This document shows, one piece after another, positions 9,023 through 19,020 of a stretch of DNA of 64,000 nucleotides (within the stretch, counting starts at the first letter, position 1; each line of letters opens with the position of its first letter). The notes beneath the pieces are model-generated. The model searched no databases. It was not told the DNA's origin and saw only the letters and a program-made list of their open reading frames with translations. Source of the DNA: Paraburkholderia acidisoli (GTDB taxonomy: Bacteria; Pseudomonadota; Gammaproteobacteria; Burkholderiales; Burkholderiaceae). Location of the stretch: positions 1,798,001 to 1,862,000 of the forward strand of contig NZ_CP046913.1 of the NCBI RefSeq assembly GCF_009789675.1, written 5' to 3'. A program made the translations under genes and the position numbers.

Positions 9023-9269
9023 GCGGCCGGAGCCTCGCGCGGCGGGCGTGTCGCGGGTTCGCGACTGCGCCGCCGAGGCGGGTTCAATTCGATGGATACC
9101 TGCTCGGCGTCAATGTTAGACTCAAGTCAGAAGCCGTCGCGCCCGCGCTGGCACGCGGCATGCGGCGACCAGAACGCCGCGCCGCAAGCGACCGTGGCGC
9201 TTGCCATTCGCGCCTGCGCACCACGCCTCGCACCTCGCGACGATCCGAACTGCTACGAGAGCTGCCAAC

Positions 9270-10031
9270 GTGACGCATCCCAACGAGCTGCCGCTTTCAC
9301 CGCTTTCCGCGCTGCAATTCTATGCAACGGCGCCCTACCCCTGCAGTTATCTGGAGGGGCGCATCGCGCGCTCGCAGGTGGCCACGCCCAGTCACCTCAT
9401 CAATTCCGACGTGTATACCGACCTCGTGAAAGCGGGCTTTCGCCGCTCGGGTGTATTCACGTACCGCCCGTATTGCGACGGCTGCCGCGCGTGCGTGCCG
9501 GTGCGCGTGCCCGTGGAGCGCTTCACGCCGAACCGCACGCAGCGGCGCGCCTGGAAGCAGCACGGCGATCTCGTCGCGACGGTCGCGCCGCTCCACTACG
9601 ACGAAACGCACTACGCGCTCTACATGCGCTACCAGTCGGCGCGTCATGCGGGCGGCGGCATGGACCGCGACAGCCGTGACCAGTACGAACAATTCCTGCT
9701 GCAGAGCCGGATCAATTCACGGCTCGTGGAGTTTCGCGAGCCGGCCGATCAAGCCGGCGCGCCCGGCGTGCTGCGCATGGTGAGCATGATCGACATCCTC
9801 GGCGACGGTTTGTCGTCGGTGTACACGTTCTTCGAGCCCGACGCGCCGCATACGAGCTACGGCACCTACAACATCCTCTGGCAGATCGAGCAGGCGCGCA
9901 GTCTGCAATTGCCCTACGTCTATCTCGGCTACTGGATCCGCGAAAGCCCGAAAATGGCGTACAAGGCGCGCTTCCAGCCGCTCGAAGGCCTGTTCGACGG
10001 CGCCTGGACGGCGCTCGAAACCGAAGGCTAA
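9270..10031 (+). CDS. bpt: aspartate/glutamate leucyltransferase (bacterial ATE homologue)
   Basis: 253 residues from a GTG start ([12 protein letters not shown]). The enzyme transfers Leu to proteins with N-terminal Asp or Glu. It carries the ATE signature near the N-terminus ([16 protein letters not shown], then [26 protein letters not shown], with the paired cysteines) and the C-terminal block [38 protein letters not shown]. The frame is open further upstream, but no family sequence lies there. It works alongside Aat in the bacterial N-end rule. Confidence 0.95.
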   Translation: MTHPNELPLSPLSALQFYATAPYPCSYLEGRIARSQVATPSHLINSDVYTDLVKAGFRRSGVFTYRPYCDGCRACVPVRVPVERFTPNRTQRRAWKQHGDLVATVAPLHYDETHYALYMRYQSARHAGGGMDRDSRDQYEQFLLQSRINSRLVEFREPADQAGAPGVLRMVSMIDILGDGLSSVYTFFEPDAPHTSYGTYNILWQIEQARSLQLPYVYLGYWIRESPKMAYKARFQPLEGLFDGAWTALETEG

Positions 10032-10210
10032 CGCGGCTTGCCACGGCTTGCCGCACGCGCGAAGCCGCGCTGGCACTCGCTCTCGGCCCGTCGGCGCATC
10101 CATTGCGCATCGCCGCGTGAGCGCATCCGATTTTCGTCGCGTCGCCCGCCGCGCCCGTTGCCGCTAAAATAGCGGGTTCCCATTTTTCCCGGCGCCCGCG
10201 CCTTCCTCCC

Positions 10211-11245
10211 GTGTTCAGCACCCTTTATCCGTTCGTCCGCGATCAGCTCTTTCGCATGGACGCCGAAGACGCCCACCATCTCTCATTGCGCATGATCGGC
10301 GCGGCCGGCCGCACCGGCATGGCCAGCCTGCTTGCGCCGCGCGTGCCCGATTCGCCGCGCACCGTCATGGGCCTGACGTTCCGCAATCCGGTGGGTCTCG
10401 CCGCGGGTCTCGACAAGGAAGGCGCCGCCATCGACGGCTTCGCCGCGCTCGGTTTCGGCTTTATCGAAGTAGGCACGGTCACGCCGCGTCCGCAGCCCGG
10501 CAACCCGCGTCCGCGGATCTTCCGGCTGCCGCAGGCGGGCGGCATCATCAATCGCATGGGCTTCAACAATCACGGCGTCGAGCAGTTCGTGAAGAACGTG
10601 CAGGCCGCGCGCTATCGCGGCATTCTCGGCCTGAACATCGGCAAGAACGCCGATACGCCGATCGAGCGCGCCGCCGACGACTACCTCTTCTGCCTCGAGC
10701 GCGTCTATCCGTTCGCGAGCTACGTGACGATCAACATCTCGTCGCCGAATACGAAGAACTTGCGTCAATTGCAAGGCGGCGGCGAACTCGACGCCCTGCT
10801 CGCCGCGCTCAAGGACAAGCAGCAGCGTCTCGCCGACCTGCACGGCAAGCTCGTGCCGCTCGCGCTCAAGATCGCGCCCGATCTCGACGACGAACAGATC
10901 AAGGAAATCGCCGACACGCTGCTGCGCCACCAGATCGAAGGCGTGATCGCGACCAACACCACGCTCTCGCGCGCCGCCGTGGAAGGCCTGCCGAACGCCA
11001 ATGAAACCGGCGGCCTCTCGGGGCGCCCGGTCTTCGAAGCCTCGAACAACGTGATCCGCAAGCTGCGCGCCGAACTCGGCGAGCAGGTGCCGATCATCGG
11101 CGTGGGCGGCATCTTCTCGGGCGAGGACGCGCGCGAAAAGATCGCGGCAGGCGCCGCGCTCGTGCAGATCTACACGGGCTTCATCTATCGCGGCCCAGCG
11201 CTGGTCGCCGACTGCGCGCGGGCGCTGGCTTCGGGCCGCGCGTAA
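10211..11245 (+). CDS. pyrD: dihydroorotate dehydrogenase (quinone), class 2
   Basis: 344 residues from a GTG start. This is the membrane-associated flavoenzyme oxidising dihydroorotate to orotate in pyrimidine synthesis, with electrons going to quinone. The N-terminal amphipathic helix ([22 protein letters not shown]) typical of class 2 enzymes is present. FMN and substrate motifs follow: [45 protein letters not shown] and [15 protein letters not shown] (catalytic Ser), then ATNTTLSR and [18 protein letters not shown]. The length is standard. It forms a loose plus-strand cluster with bpt and aat. Confidence 0.97.
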   Translation: MFSTLYPFVRDQLFRMDAEDAHHLSLRMIGAAGRTGMASLLAPRVPDSPRTVMGLTFRNPVGLAAGLDKEGAAIDGFAALGFGFIEVGTVTPRPQPGNPRPRIFRLPQAGGIINRMGFNNHGVEQFVKNVQAARYRGILGLNIGKNADTPIERAADDYLFCLERVYPFASYVTINISSPNTKNLRQLQGGGELDALLAALKDKQQRLADLHGKLVPLALKIAPDLDDEQIKEIADTLLRHQIEGVIATNTTLSRAAVEGLPNANETGGLSGRPVFEASNNVIRKLRAELGEQVPIIGVGGIFSGEDAREKIAAGAALVQIYTGFIYRGPALVADCARALASGRA

Positions 11246-11326
11246 AGCTATAGTCACGGGCTAGTCATGGCGCATCGGAGGCGCCGTGGCTACGGTAGAC
11301 AAATCGCAGCTGAACAAGAGGAAAAC

Positions 11327-12124
11327 ATGAAATCCGGCTTGCTGAAAAAACTCTTCGCACTCGCGCTCGTCGGCGCATCGTTCGTCGCCGCCAGCGCGCA
11401 CGCCGAAGACCTGCTCGACCAGGTCAAGGCGCGCGGCACGCTGCGCATCGGCTTGGAAGGCACCTTCCCCCCGTTCAATTCGAAGGCGCCCAACGGCGAA
11501 CTGGTCGGCTATGACGTCGACATCGCCAAGGCCGTCGCCGCGAAAATGGGCCTGAAGCCCGAGTTCGTCACGACCGAATGGAGCGGCATCATCGCCGGTC
11601 TGCAAGCCGGCAAGTTCGACGTGATCGTGAACCAGGTCGGCATCACCGACCAGCGCAAGGCCGTGCTCGACTTCTCGCCGGCGTACACGTACTCGGCCGC
11701 ACAGCTGATCCAGCGCAAGGACGACACGCGCCAGTTCAAGACGCTCGACGACCTCAAGGGCAAGAAGCTCGGCGTGGGTCTCGGCACGAACTACATGGAC
11801 ATGGCGAAGTCGGTGCCGGGTATCGACGTGAAGACGTACCCGGGCGCCCCCGAATATCTGCGCGATCTCGCCGCCGGCCGTCTGGACGCCGCGCTCAACG
11901 ACCGCCTGATGCTCGCCTATCTGCTCAAGAACTCGCAGTTGCCGCTGCGCACGGGTTCGAACGTCGGCGCGGGCAACCCGTCGGGCATTCCGTTCAAGAA
12001 GGGCAATCCGAAGTTCGCGAAGGCCATCGACGACGCCATGACGCAACTCGAAGCCGACGGCACCTTCGCGAAGATCTCGGACAAATGGTTCGGCATCGAC
12101 GTGTCCAAGCCGATTTCGCAATGA
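11327..12124 (+). CDS. amino-acid ABC transporter substrate-binding protein, L-cystine type
   Basis: 265 residues with a Sec signal peptide ending SAHA-ED and a strong RBS (AAGAGGAAAAC). The family-3 solute-binding motifs closely follow E. coli TcyJ/FliY: GTLRIGLEGTFPPFN, NGELVGYDVDIAKAVA, VIVNQVGITDQRKAVLDFS, LGVGLGTNYMDMAKS and the terminal DKWFGIDVSK. L-cystine is therefore the likely ligand, inferred by resemblance. The permease gene follows, but a strong hairpin terminator lies between the two, which would keep binding protein in excess over permease. No ATPase gene is nearby. Confidence 0.9.
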   Translation: MKSGLLKKLFALALVGASFVAASAHAEDLLDQVKARGTLRIGLEGTFPPFNSKAPNGELVGYDVDIAKAVAAKMGLKPEFVTTEWSGIIAGLQAGKFDVIVNQVGITDQRKAVLDFSPAYTYSAAQLIQRKDDTRQFKTLDDLKGKKLGVGLGTNYMDMAKSVPGIDVKTYPGAPEYLRDLAAGRLDAALNDRLMLAYLLKNSQLPLRTGSNVGAGNPSGIPFKKGNPKFAKAIDDAMTQLEADGTFAKISDKWFGIDVSKPISQ

Positions 12125-12174
12125 TCGCAACGCTCGTGACGGCCTCGATTCTCGCGCGGCCCGCATGACGCACG

Positions 12175-12207
12175 GGGCGGCATCGCACGATGCCGCCCTT
12201 CGTTTTT
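12175..12207 (+). terminator. intercistronic terminator between binding protein and permease
   Basis: GGGCGGCATC-GCAC-GATGCCGCCC is followed by TTCGTTTTT. The stem is strong and perfectly paired. Its place inside the transport operon suggests partial termination that sets the ratio of binding protein to permease. Confidence 0.75.
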
Positions 12208-12276
12208 GCGCGGCGGCCAGTGCTTGCAACGCAACCGCTCGCCCCACGCTCAACCGCTAACCACGTCCTCACGCCC

Positions 12277-12936
12277 ATGCCCATCTACACGCTCATCATC
12301 CAGTCGCTGCCGGTGCTCGCGCAGGGCGCGGTGCTGACGATCAAGTTCGCCGTGCTTTCGATGATCTTCGGGCTCGTGGGCGGCGCCGTGCTCGCGCTCA
12401 TGGGCATCAGCTCGAACCGCCCGCTCGTGGCCATCGCGCGCGTGTACGTGAGCCTGATGCGCGGCACGCCGCTGCTCGTGCAGATCTTCGTGATCTATTA
12501 CGGTTTGCCGAGCCTCGGCATTTCGCTCGACCCCACGCCCGCGGGCGTGATCGCGCTCTCCGCGAACGTGGCGGCGTATCTCTCGGAAAGCATGCGCGGC
12601 GCGATTCTCGGCATCCACAGCGGCCAATGGCTCGCGGCCTACAGCCTCGGGCTCTCGCGCAGCCAGACGCTGCGCTACGTGATCGCCCCGCAGGCGCTGC
12701 GCATTGCCGTGCCGAGCCTCTCGAACAGTCTCATCAGCCTGATCAAGGACACCTCGCTGGTGTCGGTTATCACGGTGACGGAGCTGCTGCGCAGCGCGCA
12801 GGAAATCATCGCGTCGACCTATCAGCCGCTGCCGCTCTATCTCGCGGCGGCCGCTATCTACTGGGTACTGTGCCAGGTGCTCGAATGGGTCCAGCACTGG
12901 TACGAAAAGAAGCTCGCCCTGCCTTCGCGGCATTGA
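12277..12936 (+). CDS. amino-acid ABC transporter permease, HisM/TcyL type
   Basis: A 219-residue inner-membrane protein with about five hydrophobic segments. The EAA loop that contacts the ATPase is visible as AYSLGLSRSQTLRYVIAPQALRIAVPSLSNS, and the motif LMRGTPLLVQIFVIYYGLP near residue 62 is typical of the polar amino-acid permease family. The start MPIYTLIIQSLPVL at 12277 is chosen because the upstream open frame lacks membrane character. It pairs with the cystine-type binding protein. An ATPase subunit must be supplied from elsewhere. Confidence 0.92.
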   Translation: MPIYTLIIQSLPVLAQGAVLTIKFAVLSMIFGLVGGAVLALMGISSNRPLVAIARVYVSLMRGTPLLVQIFVIYYGLPSLGISLDPTPAGVIALSANVAAYLSESMRGAILGIHSGQWLAAYSLGLSRSQTLRYVIAPQALRIAVPSLSNSLISLIKDTSLVSVITVTELLRSAQEIIASTYQPLPLYLAAAAIYWVLCQVLEWVQHWYEKKLALPSRH

Positions 12937-12976
12937 AGTTGCGTTGAAGTTGCGCTGAGGTTGCGTCGACGTTGCG
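12933..12976. repeat. four tandem 11-bp repeats at the end of the permease gene
   Basis: Units TTGAAGTTGCG, TTGAAGTTGCG, CTGAGGTTGCG and TCGACGTTGCG run head to tail, the first overlapping the stop codon. They decay progressively from left to right. Confidence 0.8.
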
Positions 12977-13007
12977 TCGCATCGGTAACGCAACGAGACT
13001 GCGCGGA

Positions 13008-14012
13008 TCAAAACTCGCAGGGAAAGCGCAAACCGAGCGCCGCGCGCGCCGCGTCGGCCATCTCCAGCATCTGGCGCGAAGTGTCGTGCGTCATCAGCGG
13101 GCTTTCCAGTTCGCCCGCGCGCAGCAGCTCGCAGAAATGCGCGGTTTCGTAATTGAGGCCGCCGCCCTCGAACGGTTCGTCCAGTTCCACCACGCGGCCA
13201 TCCACGTAGCGGATCGTCGCGCGCGCCGGATTCCACCAGTTCGCGTGAATCGTGACGTTGCCGAGCGGGCCCGCCAGCAGCGCGTCGCCGAAACCGTGCA
13301 GATCGAGCCCGCAAAATAGCTGCGCGATGCCGTGCTCGTGCTCGCAGTTCAGGCTCGCGAACGTGTCGACGCCGGTCGCGCCGAGGCGGCCGAACGTCTG
13401 CACTTCGCGCGGCGCGCCGAGCCAGTCCACGGCCAGAAACATCTCGTACACGCCGATGTCGAGCAGTGCCCCGCCCGCGTGCTCGAACGACAGCGACGGG
13501 TGATCGGCCGGCACGCTCGCCACGGAACAACCCGCGCGCACGAGCCCGACCGGGCCGATCGGGTCGGCGGCCAGATGCGCGCGCAAGGCACGGTAGAGCG
13601 GATAGAACGGCGGCTTCATCGCCTCCATGAACAGACGCTCGTTGCGCTGCGCGGCGTCGAGCACGCGCTCCAGTTGCGCGCCGTTCACGGTGGCGGGCTT
13701 TTCGCACAGCACGGGCACGCCGGCGTCGAGCGCGGCGATCGCGTAGTGCGCGTGGCTGTCCTGCATCGTCGCGATATAGACGGCGTCGATGCCGCTCGCG
13801 AACAACGCCTCCACACTTTCGCAGGTCTGTGCGCCGCAGGTTTGCGCGAGCGCTTGCGCCGGTTCCGCGCGGCGCGACCAGACGGCCGCCACGCGCGCGC
13901 CGGGCACGTGCGCGACGCCCTGCACGAAACGATGGGCGATGCGGCCCGCGCCGATCACGCCCCAGCGGATCGTGCCGGGTGCGTCGTGCGAGTCGGGGGA
14001 AGCTGAGTTCAT
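13008..14012 (-). CDS. Gfo/Idh/MocA family NAD(P)-dependent oxidoreductase
   Basis: 334 residues. The Rossmann nucleotide-binding motif is RWGVIGAGRIAHRF at about residues 16-29. The second family motif, GVPVLCEKPATVNGAQLE (Glu-Lys-Pro, residues ~101-103), holds the catalytic Lys. The stretch LFMEAMKPPFYPLYRALRAHL resembles the dimeric dihydrodiol dehydrogenase/sugar dehydrogenase branch. It has no signal peptide and is cytoplasmic. The frame extends upstream into low-quality sequence, and the ATG at 14012 fits the family start. The substrate, probably a sugar or cyclitol, cannot be named. Confidence 0.9.
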   Translation of the reverse strand: MNSASPDSHDAPGTIRWGVIGAGRIAHRFVQGVAHVPGARVAAVWSRRAEPAQALAQTCGAQTCESVEALFASGIDAVYIATMQDSHAHYAIAALDAGVPVLCEKPATVNGAQLERVLDAAQRNERLFMEAMKPPFYPLYRALRAHLAADPIGPVGLVRAGCSVASVPADHPSLSFEHAGGALLDIGVYEMFLAVDWLGAPREVQTFGRLGATGVDTFASLNCEHEHGIAQLFCGLDLHGFGDALLAGPLGNVTIHANWWNPARATIRYVDGRVVELDEPFEGGGLNYETAHFCELLRAGELESPLMTHDTSRQMLEMADAARAALGLRFPCEF

Positions 14013-14400
14013 GGGTTGCGCGCTCCGGCGTGAGGGTCCGGGGCGCCGTGCTGCGAGATCCGCGCGACCGGCTAGACCTCGGCGCGAGTCGCCTGATCGT
14101 CGGATCGCCTGATCGCCGATGCAATATCGACGCCACATCGGCAAGACGTCGCGCACGGCGCGCCCAAAGACACGCACGATACCGGTGGCCGCGCCGCGCC
14201 GCAATCGGCAGGCGCGCGATCATGCCCGATGGTTTGATCGACGTTAGCAATCGACTCGCCGAAGCTCGCTGAAGCTCGCCGGTTCAAGTCGAGTGTCTTT
14301 GATTCTCTCCACCCGCGCCGGGCGAGGCCGCCCGGCGATCCCCGGCAACGAAATTGCGCCTCTCGTGCGCATCTCGCGCGCACGTCGCGCGCGACGTTCG
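14013..14400. other. intergenic stretch before the oxidoreductase gene
   Basis: 388 bases without a supported gene. It presumably holds the oxidoreductase promoter. A GC-rich inverted repeat lies near 14330, but it has no T-tract on the strand needed to terminate the upstream GntR gene. Confidence 0.4.
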
Positions 14401-15141
14401 CTAACGCTGTTCGAGCGGTTGCTCGTGATGCGGCAGCGCGTTCGGCGCGAACGCGTGGCTCAACTCCTCGGCCGTGAACTCGATCATCGCGCGCGCGGCC
14501 GCCTCGGCTTCCTTCGGCGCGCGCCGCTCGATCGCGTCGACCACGCGCTCGTGCGCGGCCAGCACGTTCTCCCAGCCGCCCTCGCGGGCGTTGATGATCG
14601 GATTCACGAGCGAGAGCGCGCCGCGCATGATGGCCGCCATCTGCTGATAAAACTGATTGCCGCTCGCCGCGAGGATGCGCGTATGCAACAGCGCGTCCGC
14701 GGTCTGGAAGCCCGGATCGTTGACGTCGATCTGGCGCAGCGCCTCGAACGCATCGCGGATGCCGGCGATATCCGCCGCGTTCGCGCGTTCGGCGGCCAAC
14801 GCGCACGCGGCCGGTTCGATCGAGCCGCGAAACTCGATCACGTCACGCAAAAACGTGTTGTCGGGCTTCGCGCGAAAACGCCAGTTCACCACGTCTTCGT
14901 CGATCATGCGCCAGTCGCGCATGGGCCGGATACGCGTGCCGATCTTCGGCCGTACGTCCAGCATGTGGCGCGCGAGCAGCATGGAGAGCGCTTCGCGCAT
15001 CACCGTGCGGCTGACGTCGAATTCCTTCGACAACACGTCCTGCGGCGGCAGAATCGCCCCGTAACGTTCCTCGACGATGCCCGAAATCAGCCCGTCCATG
15101 ACCTTACTGACGAGCGAGCGTTCCTTGTTACCCAGTTCCAT
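14401..15141 (-). CDS. FadR/GntR-family transcriptional regulator (FCD type)
   Basis: 246 residues from the ATG at 15141, which is preceded by GGGGGAGTAGGG. The winged HTH at about residues 10-75 has the sequence LPPQDVLSKEFDVSRTVMREALSMLLARHML. The C-terminal FCD ligand domain is helical with the metal-binding Asp/His set (FRGSIEPAACALAAE, LLHTRILAASGNQFY, AHERVVDAI). The element RPMRDWRMIDEDVVNWRF after the HTH resembles sugar-acid regulators of the DgoR/LldR type. The same frame is open 106 codons further, but that segment is Ser/Asn-rich and unlike the family. A regulatory link to the oxidoreductase downstream is plausible. Confidence 0.88.
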   Translation of the reverse strand: MELGNKERSLVSKVMDGLISGIVEERYGAILPPQDVLSKEFDVSRTVMREALSMLLARHMLDVRPKIGTRIRPMRDWRMIDEDVVNWRFRAKPDNTFLRDVIEFRGSIEPAACALAAERANAADIAGIRDAFEALRQIDVNDPGFQTADALLHTRILAASGNQFYQQMAAIMRGALSLVNPIINAREGGWENVLAAHERVVDAIERRAPKEAEAAARAMIEFTAEELSHAFAPNALPHHEQPLEQR

Positions 15142-16315
15142 GACCCTACTCCCCCGATGCGGCGAAATCGCCCCTGTTTGCCGGTTGCTACCTGGGCCCT
15201 CGTGCGTCGTCGAATTGATATCGTACGTTGCCATGCTGTTTGCATAAGTCGCCAGCCAGGATATCTCCTGACGTGATCTTTGCGTGGCAAGCGAACTGTT
15301 CTCATTCGATTCTCTGGAATTCGCCATGGCTTGCTTCGATGACGGTACGTTGCCGCCATTTTCGTAAGTCAAATGCAGGGAAGGCGCGCCGCTCTCAGAG
15401 GCGCCTGCGTTACCGGCGTTGGACGTCGGCATGCTGTCGAAATCGTTCGGGTGGCTCATGTCAGTGTCGGGCTCCGGATTGATGAACGGCGAACGCGGCT
15501 TCGCCTTCGTTCGCTGCGGCCCGCGGGCGCGCAGACGTCACGAGCTGATTCATGCGGTTCACTCCCCGATGGCTATCCGTGTGTGCATTTGTTGTGGTGG
15601 GGTTCGGCACACACCTCGCGCTGATCTGTCGGATGCGCGCGTACGGATTCGTCCGAACGTTTCGTTGATGCCCCATTGAAACAAACCGCGGCGCATCGCT
15701 CTGTACGCACACCCACACTGGCCGCCGCACCTTTCATAACGATGCGCGACCCCACGCCGACGGGCCGCGCGGCGATGTTTCACCGCCGAACGCTTTTTCG
15801 CGCGCCTCGCACGCGCGCTAAAAGCAGCGCAACAAAAATGAATCAAAACGCGCCTGGGAAGCGCTGCGCACGCGCCCGCGCCCGCGCCTTGTCGCGCCGA
15901 TGTTTCAGGCTGGATTCATTTCTGACAAAGTCCTTTCAATCGATGAAATTCGTATTCATTTCAACGATCTAGACCGATACGAATTGGCCGTTTTCAGGCT
16001 GGAGCACGTCGCGCGGCGTACAAAAGTGAAACAAAAACGCGCGGTCTCGCCGCACTGCGGCAAGCTCGATCCGTGCGAGGTCGCCGGGAAGCCGCATCGG
16101 TGCTCGTTTTGGTGTGCGCTGGCACACACCCTGCTAAGAAAAGCGCGCCACACATGCGTGTATGCGCACGGAAGACAACCGGCGCACACGCAACGCGACC
16201 ATGGGGCCGGCGCGACGAACAACAAAGCCGTACGGGAAACGGCGCACAACCATAGTTCGGCAGTCGGAATCGAAGAACAAGGGGCGGCTTACGCCGCCTC
16301 CACCGAGGACCAGTC
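15142..16315. other. 1.17-kb intergenic region
   Basis: I see no supportable gene here on either strand; the open frames are short and low-complexity. Base composition drops to AT-rich around 15650-15990, which suggests promoters for the divergent GntR and Crp-type genes. A small hairpin, GGCGGC-TTAC-GCCGCC (16283-16298), sits just upstream of the Crp-type gene's ribosome binding site and might influence its translation. Confidence 0.4.
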
Positions 16316-17050
16316 ATGCTTACCCTTCAATCCGATCTGCACGGCAACCACCTGCTCGGCGCATTGCCGGCGAGCGAGTGGCAAGCACTCGCCCCGCATC
16401 TCGAACTCGTGCATCTGCGTACCGAACAGCTCATCTGCGATTCCGGCCAGCGCATTCACCACGTGTACTTTCCGACCACGGCCATCATCTCGCTGCTCTC
16501 GACGATGGAAGACGGCAGCTCGGTGGAGATCGCCGCGGTGGGCCGCGAAGGCATGACGGGCGTGCCCGTCATCACGGGCGGGGAAACCATGCCGAACCGC
16601 GTGCAGGTGCAATGCGCCGGCTTCGCGTATCGCATGAGCGCGCAGAGCCTGCGCCAGCAGTTCGCGCGCTCCGACTTCCTGCGTCGCCTGATGATGCTGT
16701 ACATGCACGCGTTGCTCACGCAGGTGGCGCAGACCGCCGCGTGCAATCGCCATCATTCGCTCAACAAGCAGTTGTGCCGCTGGCTGCTGATCGAAGTGGA
16801 TCGCGTGGCGTCGAACGATCTGGCCGTCACGCAACAGCTGATCGCCGACATGCTGGGCGTGCGCCGCGAAGGCGTGACCGAGGCGGCGGGCAAGCTGCAC
16901 AACGACGGCCTGATCCACCACAGCCGCGGGCGGATCCGCGTGCTCGATCGCGCCGGTCTCGAAGCGCGCGCCTGCGAATGCTACGGTCTCGTGCGCAGCG
17001 AGTTCGACCGCCTGCTGCCGCGGCTGCGTCAGGCCGAAACGGTCGCGTAA
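16316..17050 (+). CDS. Crp/Fnr-family transcriptional regulator
   Basis: 244 residues. The N-terminal cyclic-nucleotide-binding-like beta barrel covers about residues 15-130 (QLICDSGQRIHHVYFPTTAIISLL, then DGSSVEIAAVGREGMTGVPVI). The C-terminal winged HTH reads NDLAVTQQLIADMLGVRREGVTEAAGKLHNDGLI. It has no N-terminal cysteine cluster, so it is not an FNR oxygen sensor. The barrel lacks the Arg-Ser cAMP signature, so its effector is unknown. RBS GAGGA lies 8 bases upstream. It converges on rpiA, with a shared terminator between them. Confidence 0.9.
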   Translation: MLTLQSDLHGNHLLGALPASEWQALAPHLELVHLRTEQLICDSGQRIHHVYFPTTAIISLLSTMEDGSSVEIAAVGREGMTGVPVITGGETMPNRVQVQCAGFAYRMSAQSLRQQFARSDFLRRLMMLYMHALLTQVAQTAACNRHHSLNKQLCRWLLIEVDRVASNDLAVTQQLIADMLGVRREGVTEAAGKLHNDGLIHHSRGRIRVLDRAGLEARACECYGLVRSEFDRLLPRLRQAETVA

Positions 17051-17092
17051 GTCCGTCGGGCAAGCCCCGCGCGCGCCGCATACGGACGAAAA

Positions 17093-17137
17093 AAAACGGC
17101 AGCGCCGCACGCATTCGCGTGCTGGCACTGCCGTTTT
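17093..17137 (-). terminator. terminator of rpiA, possibly bidirectional
   Basis: AAAACGGCAG pairs with CTGCCGTTTT around an inner hairpin. Read on the minus strand it ends in T8, a strong rpiA terminator. On the plus strand only T4 follows. Confidence 0.8.
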
Positions 17138-17179
17138 CGGGTCCCGCGTGGTGATCGACGCGAGAAGGCGCTTAAGCGC

Positions 17180-17875
17180 TTACGCCTTGCGGTACTCGAC
17201 GCGCTCGACGCCCGCCTCACCGCCGATCAGGCACAGGTCCGCGCCGCGCGTGGCGAACAGACCGACCGTGACCACGCCCGGCCAGGCGTTCACGTGCGCT
17301 TCGAGCGTGCGCGGATCGCTGATGCGCAGGCCCTTGACGTCGAGAATCTCGTTGCCGTTGTCGGTGATGAACGGCGCGCCGTCCTTCGTCACGCGCAGCA
17401 CCGGCACGCCGCCGAGCGCCGTCACGCGGCGGCCGATGGCCGTGCGCGCCATCGGCACGACTTCGATCGGCAGCGGGAAGTTGCCGAGCACATCCACGCG
17501 CTTGCTCGCGTCGGCGATGCAGACGAACACGTCCGACACCGAAGCGACGATCTTCTCGCGCGTGAGCGCGCCGCCGCCGCCCTTGATCATCGCGCCTTCG
17601 CCGTCGATTTCATCGGCGCCGTCGACATACACGGGCAGCGATTCGATTTCGTTGAGATCGAAAATCTTGAAACCATGCGACTCGAGCCGCGCCGTGGTGG
17701 CCACCGAGCTGGACACGGCGCCGCGATAGCGGGCCTTGCTCGCCGCGAGTGCGTCGATGAAACAGTTCGCGGTGGAGCCGGTGCCGACGCCGATCACGGC
17801 GCCTTCCGGCACGTTCGCGTTGACATAGTCGGCGGCGGCCTGGCCGACTAGTTGCTTGAGTTCGTCTTGAGTCAT
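17180..17875 (-). CDS. rpiA: ribose-5-phosphate isomerase A
   Basis: A 231-residue cytoplasmic enzyme interconverting ribose-5-P and ribulose-5-P in the pentose phosphate pathway. Conserved elements occur in order: [19 protein letters not shown] (phosphate loop), [44 protein letters not shown] (with the catalytic Asp/Glu/Lys set) and the C-terminal [19 protein letters not shown]. The length is standard. The start MTQDELKQL at 17875 matches the family. Confidence 0.97.
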   Translation of the reverse strand: MTQDELKQLVGQAAADYVNANVPEGAVIGVGTGSTANCFIDALAASKARYRGAVSSSVATTARLESHGFKIFDLNEIESLPVYVDGADEIDGEGAMIKGGGGALTREKIVASVSDVFVCIADASKRVDVLGNFPLPIEVVPMARTAIGRRVTALGGVPVLRVTKDGAPFITDNGNEILDVKGLRISDPRTLEAHVNAWPGVVTVGLFATRGADLCLIGGEAGVERVEYRKA

Positions 17876-18032
17876 GGGAGTACTGCCCGAGGAGGAGAAA
17901 ACGCGGAAATATCTGGGAAGACGCCAGTTTACCGGAGTTGCCGGCGCGTCCCGCGCGGCCGCCCGTCTGGGCGCGCCGCGCGAAAAACGATTCACTGCAT
18001 TGAAGCGAAGACGCTCGATAAGCGAGGCGCGC

Positions 18033-18776
18033 TTAGCGCTTCACGGCGCGCTGGCGCACCGCTTCGAACAGGCACACGCCCGACGCCACCGACACGTTCA
18101 GGCTTTCCACCGTGCCCGCCATCGGGATCCGCATGATTTCGTCGCAGGTCTCGCCCGTGAGGCGGCGCATGCCCTCGCCTTCGGCGCCCATCACGAGCGC
18201 CACGGGACCGTCGAGCTTCGTTTCGTAGAGGCCCGCCTTGGCGTCGCCGGACGTGCCCACGACCCACACGCCCGCGTCCTTCAGTTCGCGCAGCGCGCGC
18301 GCCAGATTCGTCACGGTGATGTACGGCACGGTGTCGGCGGCGCCGCTCGCGACCTTCGCGGCCGTGGCGTTCAGACCCACGGCGCGGTCGCGCGGCGCGA
18401 TCACGGCGTGCGCGCCGGCGGCGTCGGCCACGCGCAGGCACGCGCCGAGATTATGCGGATCGGTCACGCCGTCGAGCACGAGCAGGAGCGGCGCGCCCTG
18501 AATGCCGTCGAGCAGTTCCGCGAGATTCTGCGCGAGCGGCACGTCGTGCACGCGCGCGACCACGCCCTGATGGCGCTCGGTGTGCGCGAGACCCCAGAGG
18601 CGCGTCTCGTCGGCGGCGATGATGCGCACGCCCGCTTCTTTCGCGGCGTGCAGGAATTCCTGCATGCGGCGATCGCGCCGCGTCGTGTCGTAATAGACAT
18701 CCTCGACCGTGGACGCGTCGTGCCGCATACGTGCGGTCACCGCATGAAACCCGTAAAGAACCTTAAGACGTGACAT
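18033..18776 (-). CDS. rlmB: 23S rRNA (guanosine-2251-2'-O)-methyltransferase
   Basis: A 247-residue SPOUT-class methyltransferase. The N-terminal substrate-binding domain ([17 protein letters not shown]...) is followed by the knotted SAM domain with [64 protein letters not shown] and [24 protein letters not shown]. It methylates the P-loop guanosine of 23S rRNA. It lies downstream of rnr, the usual order, but a hairpin terminator separates them, so rlmB may rely on read-through or its own promoter. Confidence 0.96.
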   Translation of the reverse strand: MSRLKVLYGFHAVTARMRHDASTVEDVYYDTTRRDRRMQEFLHAAKEAGVRIIAADETRLWGLAHTERHQGVVARVHDVPLAQNLAELLDGIQGAPLLLVLDGVTDPHNLGACLRVADAAGAHAVIAPRDRAVGLNATAAKVASGAADTVPYITVTNLARALRELKDAGVWVVGTSGDAKAGLYETKLDGPVALVMGAEGEGMRRLTGETCDEIMRIPMAGTVESLNVSVASGVCLFEAVRQRAVKR

Positions 18777-18925
18777 GACTGAGACAACCCCTGATAAACG
18801 GTTGGCGGCGCACACGCTGCGCCGCTTCCAACCTGGTACCGGCCCGATGCCGACGACCGCCCGGCGATCCGTCGATCACCCGTCGGCCGCCGCGGCCGTT
18901 GCGCGCATGCTCGCGCGCCAATGTG

Positions 18926-18959
18926 AAAAACCGGGCGCGCGCACGAAGGCGCCGCCCGG
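18926..18959 (-). terminator. terminator downstream of rnr
   Basis: On the minus strand CCGGGCG...CGCCCGG is followed by TTTTT. It lies 61 bases past the rnr stop codon. Confidence 0.65.
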
Positions 18960-19020
18960 ATGATGATGTTCGCGGCACGCGCTCGATCCCGCCGATGCGC
19001 GCCGCGAGCCGTGCCGGCGC

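Noticed and set aside
15461..16249. Small genes in the 1.17-kb region between the GntR and Crp-type regulators
   Set aside because: All open frames there are short, rich in Arg/Cys/His and without an RBS or family resemblance.
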